The translations under genes were made by a program, and so were the position numbers. Below are positions 8,987 through 21,133 of a DNA stretch of 22,778 bases, in pieces. Below the pieces are notes generated by a model. It was given only the letters and a program-made list of their open reading frames with translations, was not told the origin of the DNA and did no database searches. Origin of the DNA: Physocladia obscura (lineage: Eukaryota > Chytridiomycota > Chytridiomycetes > Chytridiales > Chytriomycetaceae); NCBI GenBank assembly GCA_027596945.1, contig JADGJH010000179.1, positions 3,589 to 26,366 of the forward strand, written 5' to 3'. The number at the start of each line of letters is the position of its first letter. Position 1 is the first letter of the stretch.

Positions 8987-9691
8987 CTGTGCGGTTTGGC
9001 GCAAAGTTAGCTGTGGGTGTTCTTGTGCTTGTTGATTTGAATATAACCTTTTTTTGCCTTTTTTCACCTCCATTTTGTAAAACGTCAAAACTCCCTTTCC
9101 TGACAAACAATTCGATATGTCGAAAATATAAATGTCAATATCATTAAGGTGATATTACATTTAAGAACGAAATCTCATGATTATGTTGATAAAATTTTAA
9201 ATTTCCAAGCTTAACTTTTCGAAAGGCTATTTCTTCTTTGGTAATATTAGTATTTTCTTGTTTGGTCGCTCAAGATGTTCGTCTTCCAAAATTTTGCAAT
9301 TTTCCTTTTTTTGTTTCCTGCCAAAAAGGTGAAGCTGCAAACCAACCGAAACAATCAGCGGCAGCGTAGCCACCGCAGAGAGTCGCCGCCAACTAGTCCT
9401 TCGCCTTCCGTTCTTTACGCATCGCCTCCTTGCACATCTACCTTTGCCCGCTCTTCTGTTTCTCGCTCTTTTTTTAATATTTTTGTTTTGTTGGCATTAC
9501 AAACTGTGGATGTTTTTGAACATGTCTGACTCTGTCTTCGCGTATCTTTGATTATTCCTCTCATTTATTTTATACTTCAGGTGGTCGTCGTTATATGACT
9601 GATTCTTCTTGTCTCCCCTTTTGAACTTATTCAATTTTCATCTAAAAGCCTGTCATTTTTAAATTAATCTATATTCAGCACCTATATCAAC
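8987..9691. promoter_or_regulatory. shared ATP16/ATP2 divergent intergenic region (705 bp)
   Basis: Both flanking genes start outward from this segment. It contains a TATAAA-like string (9127-9134), a long imperfect palindrome (9130-9162), a CT-rich stretch toward ATP2 and an 84-codon plus-strand frame at 9275-9529. That frame starts with a hydrophobic segment and continues Ser/Arg/Pro-rich with no homology I recognise. It may be an upstream ORF, an unrelated small gene or chance. The ATP2 start is about 590 bp from the TATA-like site, so an unseen 5' UTR intron is possible. Confidence 0.5.
9130..9162. repeat. 33-bp imperfect palindrome in the F1 divergent promoter
   Basis: The left arm (9130-9143) and right arm (9150-9162) pair over 13 bp with a single unpaired C at 9136 and a 6-base centre TTAAGG. 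The core half-sites are AATATCA and TGATATT. The symmetry suits a dimeric DNA-binding protein or a cruciform; the role as an operator is inference from its position 144 bp from the ATP16 start. Confidence 0.5.
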
Positions 9692-11410
<1,719 letters not shown>

Positions 11411-11463
11411 TCGATTATTTTGATTTTTTTGTGTTTTCTTGCAAGGAAATCATTTCAGTTCAA

Positions 11464-11492
11464 AATAAAAAACTTAAAAATACGTATTTATT
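11464..11492. terminator. opposed poly(A) signals between ATP2 and VPS8
   Basis: A plus-strand AATAAA at 11464-11469 follows the ATP2 stop by 53 nt. A minus-strand AATAAA at 11487-11492 overlaps the VPS8 stop codon (TAA at 11488-11490). A 12-bp palindrome (AAATACGTATTT) joins them. Both 3' ends must overlap the opposite transcript. Confidence 0.5.
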
Positions 11493-14400
11493 CATGCTGC
11501 AAACGCAAAGAAAAACGGTCTGTCGTCTTCTCCACTAGTCGTAATACTTTCTTCGGTATTCGATTTGTACCATAACTCATTGTTAATGCTGTTGAAAAAG
11601 ATTCCGTGTCATCGAACGACTCGTTTAAACTAATATGATCATCATCTATTTCGCCAGTGGAAGCAAACGTGTCCAATATTTCAGCCTGATTCATTCGTGT
11701 TAATTTTTTAATATTAAAAACAAAGGAATACTCACAGGTGAAGGTGTCAAATCAAGAAGTTCGATAACTCTCTCAAAATTGCTGGTATTTGTTTCGAAAC
11801 GCGTAAATATGTGCTTTTGAATTTCATCCTTTACTTGTATCTGAAAACAGGTCAGCAGAAAAATAAAAAGTAAGCAATTCCTTACAGACCTCGGGACGTT
11901 TTCCTTTTCCGGTATTTGCTTTAATCCGTTCGATTATATTTCTCTTAAATTCTCGTGCGCAATTTTCATTCATCACCTCGCAAACCACACACCAATAATC
12001 ACTCTCATCAATGCTTATTTGCGGATTTCCCAAATTAATTTCCTCCTTCAAGCAATGTTCATGGAACACATGACGACATTCAAAAACAACAAGATGATCT
12101 GATATATCGTCTTGCCTTTTAGCAGCAGTTTGTATGTGAAGTAAACGACGACACACACCACATTGACCTTTCATTGGCAGCAGTCCTTTGTGGTGCTTTT
12201 TAACAAGGTTGATATTCAGGTTGTGAGCATCTTTTGAAAGTATACGATTTACAGTGGAGTAAAGCTGGCTTTCAAATGAATATTCTTCCAGCATGACAAA
12301 TATAGTTTGGCGAAGTTCACCAAATCGAACGTTGTCGATTGAATGCAGAAGATGTGTCAATATCGATGGCAAGTCAACACGAAGAATCATGGAGCCAACG
12401 ATTTTTCGCAGCATTGTTCTAAACGAATACACGAGCTTGCTAGAAGTGTTATTTTGATTCACAGTCGGAGTTCTACTTCCATCTTCCACTTCAACGATAT
12501 CATAGCAAGGTGTGACAATAATAGTTCGAAGTTCATTATGGCGATCCAAAACTGCATCAAGAAGCCGGAACCAAATCGAATCACTTTCCCACTTGTCCAG
12601 GTTGCTAGATTTTCTTTGACATATACTCAAAGCGATTTCAAACTGAGCCACCATTTCTTGAAGATTTTGATTGAAAACAGTTTGGCTCTGTGCGATCACA
12701 TCGTTTCTCTGTGCAAATGGATTTGAATACACACCAATTACATTTTCCGGAGATCTTGCACCGACACCATCAGATTGGAATAAATTCACACAAGCAATCG
12801 CAAGTTTTTCAAAATCTTGCAAAACTATATCGATTGCACGGCCGACTTGACCGGTTCTCTCAAGCATCCAAAGACCTGGTTTTTTGACGCCTAAATCCAA
12901 GCATGAGCTTAAAACAGTTTCAAAATCATATGGGTCTTGATTATCTTGGCACTCGTCGCAGTGCTTGGCAGTATCAATGAGAAATTGAAGCACACTTGCT
13001 GGCTCAAACTCAAGCATCAACTGTATCAACAAATTATAAGAATCTCTTGAGAAGTATTTAGAGTGTGTGTGCCCTCTGAATTGTAAACCTGAGGATAAAT
13101 ATTTTGAACGAAGATTTAAAATCGACTGGCTTCGTTTACTTCCTGTTAAGGCAGCTCGAGAATTTGAGGTCTCCAGAAATTCAAATTCTAAGAGTCCTTT
13201 CAAGAAAATGTATTGCGATCGAGGCTTATATTGAAGTCCCTGTATAATTTGGGATTGTTCGTTTGAATAAATTGCGATTATAAGGGCAACGGTCTGGACG
13301 GAGTCTATATTGAGTAATTGCGGGAGCATATCTAATAAATGTTGTTTGAGTGAATAGGTTTGCGAGTATTCTAAGCCTCCCTGTCCTTGAACCAAAATTT
13401 CCGTCAAAAAAGAAAAAACATCTCCACGCCGATTGCTGTCGTTTAGATAGCACTGAACGACCATTTCAAATTGCCCTGCGCGCTTATAGAGCTGTTCTGC
13501 AACTTTCCAGAAACCTGCCTTTTCGCAATTTCTCAGTAAAGACTCGCGTTCGCTGTTTGACTTTGCCGGATTATAAACAACCAGTAACGCCAATAACGCA
13601 GCTTCTCGCTCATCGCGTGATTTGGCGTCTGTTGACAACAAAAGTTTCTGAAATATCTCGTTGGAAGACTGTTGCGAAATTTGAACCTCTGGCGGTGAAA
13701 TTTCTCCACTTTGGCCAACTTTATCTCTAGAACCACCACCGCGAGCAAAAACAGCGTTATTGAAATTACCAGAGCCACCATCAGTTCCATATTTCACAAA
13801 AGCTTTTGCCACAAATATATTCAATTGCACAAGATCCGATTCGCTCAAATGCCCATCAATTAAACTATCACCGCCTTTCTTTACTTCGTTCACAGATGGA
13901 ATCTCAGTATGTGACAATACAAGCATTGTGTCTACAACAAATTGACGATTGAATTCTGAATACATATCAGCAAATCGTACACGGCCATCCTGTGCATGGC
14001 CATCGCGTAAGCGAATTTCGCCTTCTAAACTCCCATCTTCAAAGGCAACTGTCAAAACACCGAAAAATTCACGCGCATCGTGCTGAATGAGAAGGCGAAC
14101 GTACGGAAATGGTTCGCAGCCGATAGCCCGGTAATTTTCTGCAGAAACTGCAGGTGTGTCTGATGGTGGCCAAAAGGAATACGATGCTGAAAAAAGAAAG
14201 TTATACAGATCTGATTTGGCTTGAAGCGCGTCTTTGCGGGTGAGATTACCAGACGGAAAAGCCTTGCCTGTCAAAATATAGGCTAAATAAACGTATACGA
14301 TATATCCATTTTCTGATGTTTCGCGCAACTTTTCTTTTGAGTTCGTTCTCATCGCAGAATCCAACTGGGTAAGCAATGCTACCAAAGGACTAACAAAATC

Positions 14401-17400
14401 TCGCATTGCATTGTTATGAATAAAAATCAGAGCCGAATACATCACATGGTCTTCACAGAGTCGCAAAATTTGGTTGATATCCATCGCTGATGGATCTATG
14501 TGAATCAAGAGTTGCTCCAACCGAGAATACCAGCCTTGTGAGCTAAAGAATGAGACTAAAGCTTGTATTATTCCTGGGCGATTCAATCGTACAGATAGCT
14601 TCTCCTTTAGCAAATAATCTTCCATTTCCTCCAAAAAGAGGTGCGAAACTCCAGCTTCGCTGAACAAATCATAAATTTCTCCCAGCAATAGATCTTCATT
14701 GCGAATCATTAAACAAGTTGAAAAGCTTGTGCCGGCAAGGTCTCTAACAAACGCCAAATCTTGCGAAGACATCTCGAAGTCAACATTTGATAATACAGTT
14801 TCAACGTACGTGGAAATTATTTCACTAAGCAAACTGCCAACAACTTTTTCGCGACCTTCGTCATCATTTGGAAGTCCGGAAACGGCTTTTATGACAGAAC
14901 CAGAGTAGAATCCAGACGCCATTTCAATGGCGCCTTTGTAATCTCCAGTTTTTACTAAATTTGTAACTCTATCGCTCCAAGTCATTAAACTTCCAACATA
15001 TAACCCATTAATTCCCTGAGCTGATTATTTAAGAGAGAAAAAAATAATTTAAAAAAAAAATAGCAAACCATTATAAAAATGCGTCCTTTATAACTTCTGA
15101 AATTTGAAAAATACGCCATTTCTGGAATTATTCCAAATTCTTTGAGTTCTTTTGAAAAATAATCGTGTTGAATAATTGACTGCGACTTAACACTGCACCG
15201 TTCAAGTTCAACCATTCGCACCGTGTCCAACACAATAAGATTTTCTTGGTTTGTCATTAGACCCAATAGCTATAACAAAGGAAAACGTGAATAAAAAATT
15301 TGGCTAAATTAACTACAAACATTGAAATTAATCCAATGAATGCCCACAATAGATTCGTCGCATGTCCAACTTCCAAGTTTTTTTATGCTGAGTTGTGCTT
15401 TCAACTTATCTCGACTACTTGTATCGGGATTCAACATGACAAAAACAATCAGCTTCTTTCCAAAGCTGGCCGCCAAAGCAGGATCCGAAAGGGTGTTTCC
15501 TAATTCACATTATTTCAACCCCATAAATATGGGGAAATAAAACAGAAGACAATATAGTTTCTTTTTGTCATACCCCCATGAACAGAAAATAAAGCAGGGC
15601 GCCAGCCAATAGCTGCACAAGTAACACCACCGCATACATTTTCGCCAACCTCTTTTTGAAGTTGCATTTTAAAAAGCACTGCCGGTGTTGGTTTCAGTCG
15701 CATCAAAGTCAGACGAAACGGAGTAGTAACAGCAACTATTCGGACTTGATCCGTATAGTGTGGCCTTTGTGCACGCGGAAGCGGTTGGAGTGTGTATATT
15801 GGCTGGTTTCCAGCTAGTTGAGTTGATGTGATTGCTGAAAATGACATAAGTGACGCAATTGCGTGATAGAAAGCCAGTCCCTGTAAAACACGCAAATTGT
15901 ATGCATATATGTAAGTTTATATGTTAAGTGTTCGAATATTGATTGAAAGCTTTGAATTTACGCTTTACCTCATCGTCAGCTGATATTAAATCTGTTTTCG
16001 ATCCAACAAAAGCAATATGAATAATTTTCGAGTTCAAAAGGTGACCCCTTTTAAGTGCAGTAGTAACTTCAACTTCTCGCTCAATTGGGTTGATTATTTT
16101 GACAGCTTGCCTTTTGGCAACATCCCATACTGCAATTGTTCCTGATGCATATCCGGCTGCAACTTTGCTATGATCAAAAGAAACAGCAATTGAAATTACC
16201 GCGCCCATTTTTGTGACTTTCAAATTAATGATAAAATTTAACCGACAAAAATAGAAGTAAAAAAACGAAGAATTGTAAAATACATGATTTTATATCGCCA
16301 ATGACAGATTTCAGCACTTGAGTGAGATCATAAATGAGAATCATTGCTTTGGAAGTTCCCACTGCAATAAAACTCGAAACCTTCAGAGTTCACTTAAGTT
16401 ATAGACCAGACAAAAAAGTGAAAATAAAAAATTGTTCAAACCGAGAAAGCAGTTGGAATACCATATTCCAATTTTGTGGAATCGGAATGAAGATCGTTTG
16501 TTAGGTTTCGAAGCATGGTCCATTTGAAAAAGTCAGCTCGTCCAACTGGATTTGGTATGGCGCTGAAATAGTGATTTGGAATGTTGCTTGATAAAACACT
16601 CGGAGAACGTGATATATCCGCAATACTGGCAGTTTCGAACGTCGAAATAATTGAAGAACGATGAAATTGCGGTGTGGTCGGACGACTGAACGATGAAGCT
16701 GATATTATTGAACTTCGATTTACAGAATTTCCCATTAAATATGCGTTTGTTGGAATATTTTTTGGAGCTAGAGAAAGGGCAACTTCATTCACATCAGGAA
16801 TTAAATCCTAGTTTATAGATTCAACAAAAAGATTCGAAGACGAAAACTCAAGACTCACCATGGGGTTGATGATACTTGAAGGTCGCGAAATTATATTTGA
16901 AGATTCATCTTCATGCAAAATATTTTCGACTCGTAGACTATCCGCTATTTTTTCAATTTATTTTTTTTAATTTCGCGTTCTATAAATTGGAGTTTTGATT
17001 TCTTCACGAAACCAACCATTGATACTTCGAAATTGTTCACAAAGGGATATTGAAAAGTCAATATTTGATAGGAGACTTGATGTTCGAGGGTTCAGTTGAT
17101 TCAGATTAGACAAAGAAACAGATTCTCCAGAGTTAATGATGGAACTATGATCACTATTACTGCCACCGTTACTTCCGGTACTTTTTCTATCGCTGCCGGA
17201 GTTGCTGATCGTTTTGCCGTTACTGGCATTGTCATAACTGAAAAATCCACCGTGCTCGGCAATAAGAATTCTTTTTTCTAGATCCCAATTTTGTAAACTT
17301 GCTTTCAACTGAGTTAATTTTGAGATTGTCGATTCAATAACGAACTGAGATGCAGAAACAAGAGCGTCTTCATCAAGCGCAATTTCTTTAAATTTAGACT

Positions 17401-18248
17401 CAAAAGAAGAAAGAGACAGAGATATGGGTTTTCCAGAGTCGCGAGTTGTACCAACAGCTGAATAGACACAATCAAGTCACGTAAACAGGATTGATTCAGA
17501 ATATGCATGACAAAATCGGAAAATGAAAAGGCAAGTACCTACTGACGAACTAGAGAAGTGGTCGAGAAAAAGCAAAAGAATCAATCAAAAAATAAAGACA
17601 GAAAGAGGACAACATACAGAACAGCATTTTCGTTAAGCAGAAGGATGTGATCTGAAGCCGAGGCTGTTGTGGTGGCGGATGGCAGCGGCGGGTGGCCCGA
17701 ATGCACAAATACGGCGGCGACGCGTGCATTATTTATTCCGTTCTTCGTTTCGGTTTTTGTTGCGCTTTTTGAACTGTTCGTTGCATCACCGTAAGCAAAG
17801 AAAGGGTACTGGTTGCGGGTATGGCTGTCGCTGTCACTAGCAGAATCATCACTGATTTCGGCCCAGGCGGCACCGGCAGCAACATCGCCAATATCAGCCA
17901 GCTGCAGCGTGTTTGTATTTGCATTTGTGTTTGAGTTCATATTCGCTGCTTTCTTTCTTCTACTGCTGCTGTCTGACGATAGCGCGTTAGGTTTTTGTGA
18001 TACGGAAACAGATCCCGATCCCGATCCAGACCCAGACTCAGACTCAGATGCTAATCCTGAGCCTAACACATACCCTTGCCTATGCATAGATGCCGATAAC
18101 GAAACGATGTCTTTCGTTATTTCAGAAGGCAAATAAAAAAAATCGGTGAATGGCTCCAAGCGGCAGTGTTGGCGCGAAAATCCGTAAGTAACAACGCGCA
18201 ACCAACTATTACTCGTCGCAATGCATACTTACTTACCGTCTCACTCAT
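11488..18248 (-). CDS. VPS8: CORVET tethering complex subunit VPS8 (WD40 propeller, helical solenoid, RING-type zinc finger)
   Basis: VPS8 is the Rab5/Vps21-binding subunit of the endosomal CORVET tether (family knowledge). Exons on the minus strand: 18237-18248 (uncertain), 17618-18153, 17539-17549 (11 nt), 17008-17457, 16859-16944, 16442-16807, 16284-16380, 15969-16216, 15574-15880, 15321-15499, 15069-15269, 11890-15015, 11736-11840 and 11488-11685; about 1973 aa. If the gene starts at Met 18085-18087 instead, it gives about 1947 aa. All phases agree. Residues 1 to about 470 are Ser/Asn/Gly-rich and low in homology. The propeller follows (FFKWTMLRNL, AVGTSKAMILIYDL, AAGYASGTIAVWD, HIAFVGSKTDLISADDE). 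The large exon opens with LMTWSDRVTNLVKTGDY, a VPS8 hallmark, and carries the solenoid. The C-terminal zinc finger is about 1783-1845 (CGVC, CRHVFHEHC, CVVC). Longer than the human protein (1428) mostly because of the N-terminus. Confidence 0.92.
17539..17549 (-). other. deduced 11-nt microexon of VPS8
   Basis: The good GTATGT donor after 17618 is phase 2, while the acceptor at 17458 requires phase 1, so direct joining breaks frame. Between them TCTCTAG, TTCGTCAGTAG, GTACTT offers an 11-nt exon with AG and GT flanks that converts phase 2 to phase 1 and yields residues LSSV before AVGTTRD. The flanking introns would be 68 and 81 nt. This is a frame argument, not direct evidence; the surrounding region is poorly conserved. 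Confidence 0.5.
18010..18052. repeat. GA(T/C)CC(C/A)-type hexamer microsatellite in VPS8 coding region
   Basis: Degenerate hexamer units (GATCCC, GATCCA, GACCCA, GACTCA) encode an alternating Ser/Gly then Ser/Glu tract (SESESGSGSGSGSVSVS) on the minus strand near the VPS8 N-terminus. This kind of tract expands and contracts by slippage. Confidence 0.7.
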
Positions 18249-18333
18249 CGATATGCTTGTCGCCACATTAAACAAATACATACATTGTTTATTGAACAAT
18301 TTGCTTTGCTTTCCTTGGTTCAAACATTCGCAG
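18088..18333. promoter_or_regulatory. interlocked divergent start region of VPS8 and KATNB1
   Basis: KATNB1 starts at ATG 18150 on the plus strand with a 34-nt exon, while VPS8 coding sequence on the minus strand begins either at 18248 (with KATNB1 exon 1 inside its first intron, 18154-18236) or at 18087, 62 bp away. The two consensus donors, plus 18184-18191 and minus 18229-18236, are GTAAGTAA and its exact inverted copy. Promoters of both genes must lie within the other's 5' transcribed region. Confidence 0.5.
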
Positions 18334-21041
18334 ACGACCTTGCGCACGCGTCCAATACTTCGTGTCTGCGATTCGGCCCAAAGTCCGGCAAGCTGATGGC
18401 AACCGGTGCTGATGACGGTGTTGTGCGCATGTGGGCGCTTGGCCGTGACTCGCCACTGCTGGTTGGCTGTTCTAGTGTTTTGTTGTTTATGCTTAACTGT
18501 TTTCCTTGTACTGTGCAATCACCTTGACGCAACGCGACGCGACGTGACAAAACAAACCACTCCGCGACGCGTTACTATTTGTCGTACGACATCAAAAATA
18601 TAGCCTCTTGCTGGCTGCGCCGCTCCTGTCTCGGCTCTTGCTATAGATTGGCCCGAAGAATATCTTATTGTCGCATCTACTCAAGGCCCAATCAAGCTGT
18701 GGGATCTGCGTCAGGCAAAAGTCGCGCGAACTTTAATTGGCCATCGGTTAGGATCCACAGCCGTCGAATTTCATCCTTTTGGTGAATTCTTTATTAGTGG
18801 TGGCAAAGACTCTCAAGTCAAAGTTTGGGATGTTAAAAAAAGTGGCTGTATTCACACTTATTCTTCAAGCACAATGGTGTCTTCAACAACTCCGCTATCT
18901 TCTTCTGGTAATGTTCAAGTCCTGCGAATTACTCCTGATGGAAGATGGATAGCCAGCGGCTGGGAAGATGGCTCAGTAAAGGTTTGGCTTTAATTTCAAG
19001 CGCGTTATGTTATTCATTGATTCTGAAAATCAAACTGACCATACTGTTCAACTAACCCCTACCACTAAAAATACTGTGTGGCTGGAACTGCTGCTCCTAA
19101 ACTCAATCTACGGCTGAAAATTTTACGTCATCACTCTTCCTTCACCAACTTCACTTATTGCGTATAGATATGGGATATGACAGCTGGAAAGCTTCTTAAA
19201 ACATTTACGGATTCTAAAATGCCTGTTACATCAATCACCTTCAGTCCATTTGAATTTTTAATGACTGTGAGTTATAAAGATGGTCGCGTCTGGTTCTATG
19301 ACCTCGAGTCTTTTGATGTAATGGCAGCTACTCCACGTCTTGGTGGTGTTCCTCGAGCTGTCGAGTTTCATTCGCAAGGTCGTGAAGTTCTAGTTGCTTG
19401 CGAAAACTCAATTCAGGTTCTTTTTTTTATATAATACTTACTTTTCACCCTTTTTTCAATCTGATACTATCTCTTCTGTTTTACATGTGCATATTCAGGT
19501 ATGGGGATGGGATCCGTTGATTTGCCATGACTCAATTCCAATGAATTGGCCTCGTATCGCCGATATTAAAATGCTCGAAGAAAAGAAGCTCGTAGGTGCA
19601 ACTTTGGACCAAAATATGGTTGGAATATGGGGGCTAAAAATCGACGTGAGAATGTTCAATAATATTGGAGTCATGCTGTTTTCTGACTCGCTTTTTTCCC
19701 TAGCGAATGAACCCGTATAAACCTCTGCCCCCTCCTGCTGCCAAGCCCACCCTCAAAGATTCATACCTCGAAAATTTGGGTTTGCATATATTGACTGTAC
19801 AAAAATTTTATTTTATTGATGTTAGTATTTTATAGATCACCAAAAAGCCGACAATAATCATCAAATGCAGCATCAATCATTTATACTTGAAGCGCAACCA
19901 AATATTTCGACATCCCGCCCTGAAACTTCAAACAAAGATGCTGCCAATGCTGAACGTAGTCCTTCTCAACAATCCCAACACCGAGCGACTCATCCCTCAA
20001 AGCAACCACTACCGTACTCCCAAGCTCATCCACCTCAGACAGCATCGTCCCATATTCCCCAACAAAACCAATTTAGCGCGAAACCGTCAGCTTTTATTGG
20101 GGCAAGTGGAGGAAGTGTTCCTTTAAATCTAGATATCTCCAAATTTGCACCGGTATTTTATTTATATTTTATATTATTTCCTTTTGAAATTGTTTTTTAT
20201 ACTCCAGCAACTCAAACGCACTTCTCCTTCTCTTCGTGATGTACCATCATCAAGTTCTATATCTTCTGCTTCCAATGCAGTTGCATTACATGATACTGGG
20301 CCAGTTCCGCCAACGTCAGAAAACGATGTTATCAATACACTCAGTTTTCGAAACACATCCATGACTCTGATTCTATCTGGCAGACTTCATGCTTTGCAAG
20401 AAATTCGTAGTCTTTGGGACGAGGCAAATGTAAAACCTGCAGTGGAGAAACTGATGGAATTCACTGATCATGGCGTTTGGGTTGATATGCTCAAGTTGAT
20501 GAATGGGCGAGCAAAAGTATTTACCCTTGATGTGGCAATATTGTTGCTGCCTTTATTGAATGAACTTCTTTTTGAAGTCTATGAAGAGTAAGAGGCAACT
20601 TTCTTTTTTTTTAAAATTTTTATCTTATTTTCAATATGAAACTTATTTGATTTTTATTTTAACTTACCTAGTTACTTTGTGGAAGCCTGCAATACGATTA
20701 AACTGTTATGCAAGAGTTTTGCCCAGTTGATTATTTCTCAGTTGGGTAATTCAACGTTTTCTTCTCCTGGCATTGATCTTACACGAGAAGAAAGGTATGT
20801 GAAAAAAAATTTATTATATGTTTATAGTTTTTTTGTGTGTGTGGGTGCGTGCTTTATTTTTTATTGCCTCTGAATATCTTATGATAACTTTGCTTTTAGG
20901 AGGAAAAAATGTCTTATTTGTTACGAAAGTTTGAAGGATATTCAACTAACGTTGAGTGAGTTTACGCGATCCTCGGGAAAAGTTGGAACAAGTGTTAAGG
21001 AGGTGTTGATTGAATTGTCTTTTTTTGATGGAGTGTCTTGA
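18150..21041 (+). CDS. KATNB1: katanin p80 regulatory subunit (WD40 and con80 domains)
   Basis: Targeting/regulatory subunit of the katanin microtubule-severing AAA ATPase; it acts at centrosomes, basal bodies and spindle poles (family knowledge). Exons: 18150-18183, 18334-18461, 18604-18981, 19168-19416, 19499-19645, 19704-19779, 19836-20152, 20208-20587, 20672-20794 and 20900-21041; 657 aa, nearly equal to human KATNB1 (655), with every phase consistent. Exon 1 plus 2 gives KIHDLAHASNTSCL, matching the family N-terminus. WD40 blades run to about 320 (EEYLIVASTQGPIKLWDL, VKVWDVKKSGC, IWDMTAGKLLKTF, VWGWDPL). A Pro/Gln/Ser-rich linker follows, then the con80 domain (about 485-657: NTSMTLILSGRLHALQEIRS, LLNELLFEVYE, DLTREER, KKCLICYESL), which binds the p60 catalytic subunit. 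Four of nine donors are GTT-type. No AATAAA follows; instead a poly-T region begins at once. Confidence 0.93.
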
Positions 21042-21083
21042 TTTTTTTTTTTTTTTTTTTTGTCTGTTTTTTTTTTTTTTTTT
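21042..21083 (+). repeat. double poly-T tract (20 T, GTCTG, 17 T)
   Basis: T20 at 21042-21061 and T17 at 21067-21083 directly follow the katanin stop codon. Such tracts are prone to polymerase slippage and assembly collapse, and they stand exactly where the 5' part of the following gene is missing. Confidence 0.9.
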
Positions 21084-21133
21084 CATTCTTGCTGAAAACT
21101 CAAGATTTCTGAAAAACATTTAAATTTTTCCAG

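Noticed and set aside
18285..18527. Alternative katanin start beginning with TTG at 18285
   Set aside because: It is not an ATG; the spliced start at 18150 gives the conserved family N-terminus and a consensus GTAAGT donor.
17720..18572. Three ACGCGT (MCB-like) hexamers around the VPS8/katanin start region
   Set aside because: The same hexamer also occurs in PPR coding sequence (about 5917 and 7346) and near 11798, so there is no clear local enrichment.
18528..18572. Repeated CGACGCG units within katanin intron 2
   Set aside because: Only a few degenerate copies in 45 bp; too short and irregular to call a repeat array.
21042..21083. Poly-T tract as the reverse of a retrotransposon poly(A) tail
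   Set aside because: The adjacent ALDH keeps an intron, no target-site duplication or reverse-transcriptase sequence is visible, and the tract is interrupted by GTCTG.
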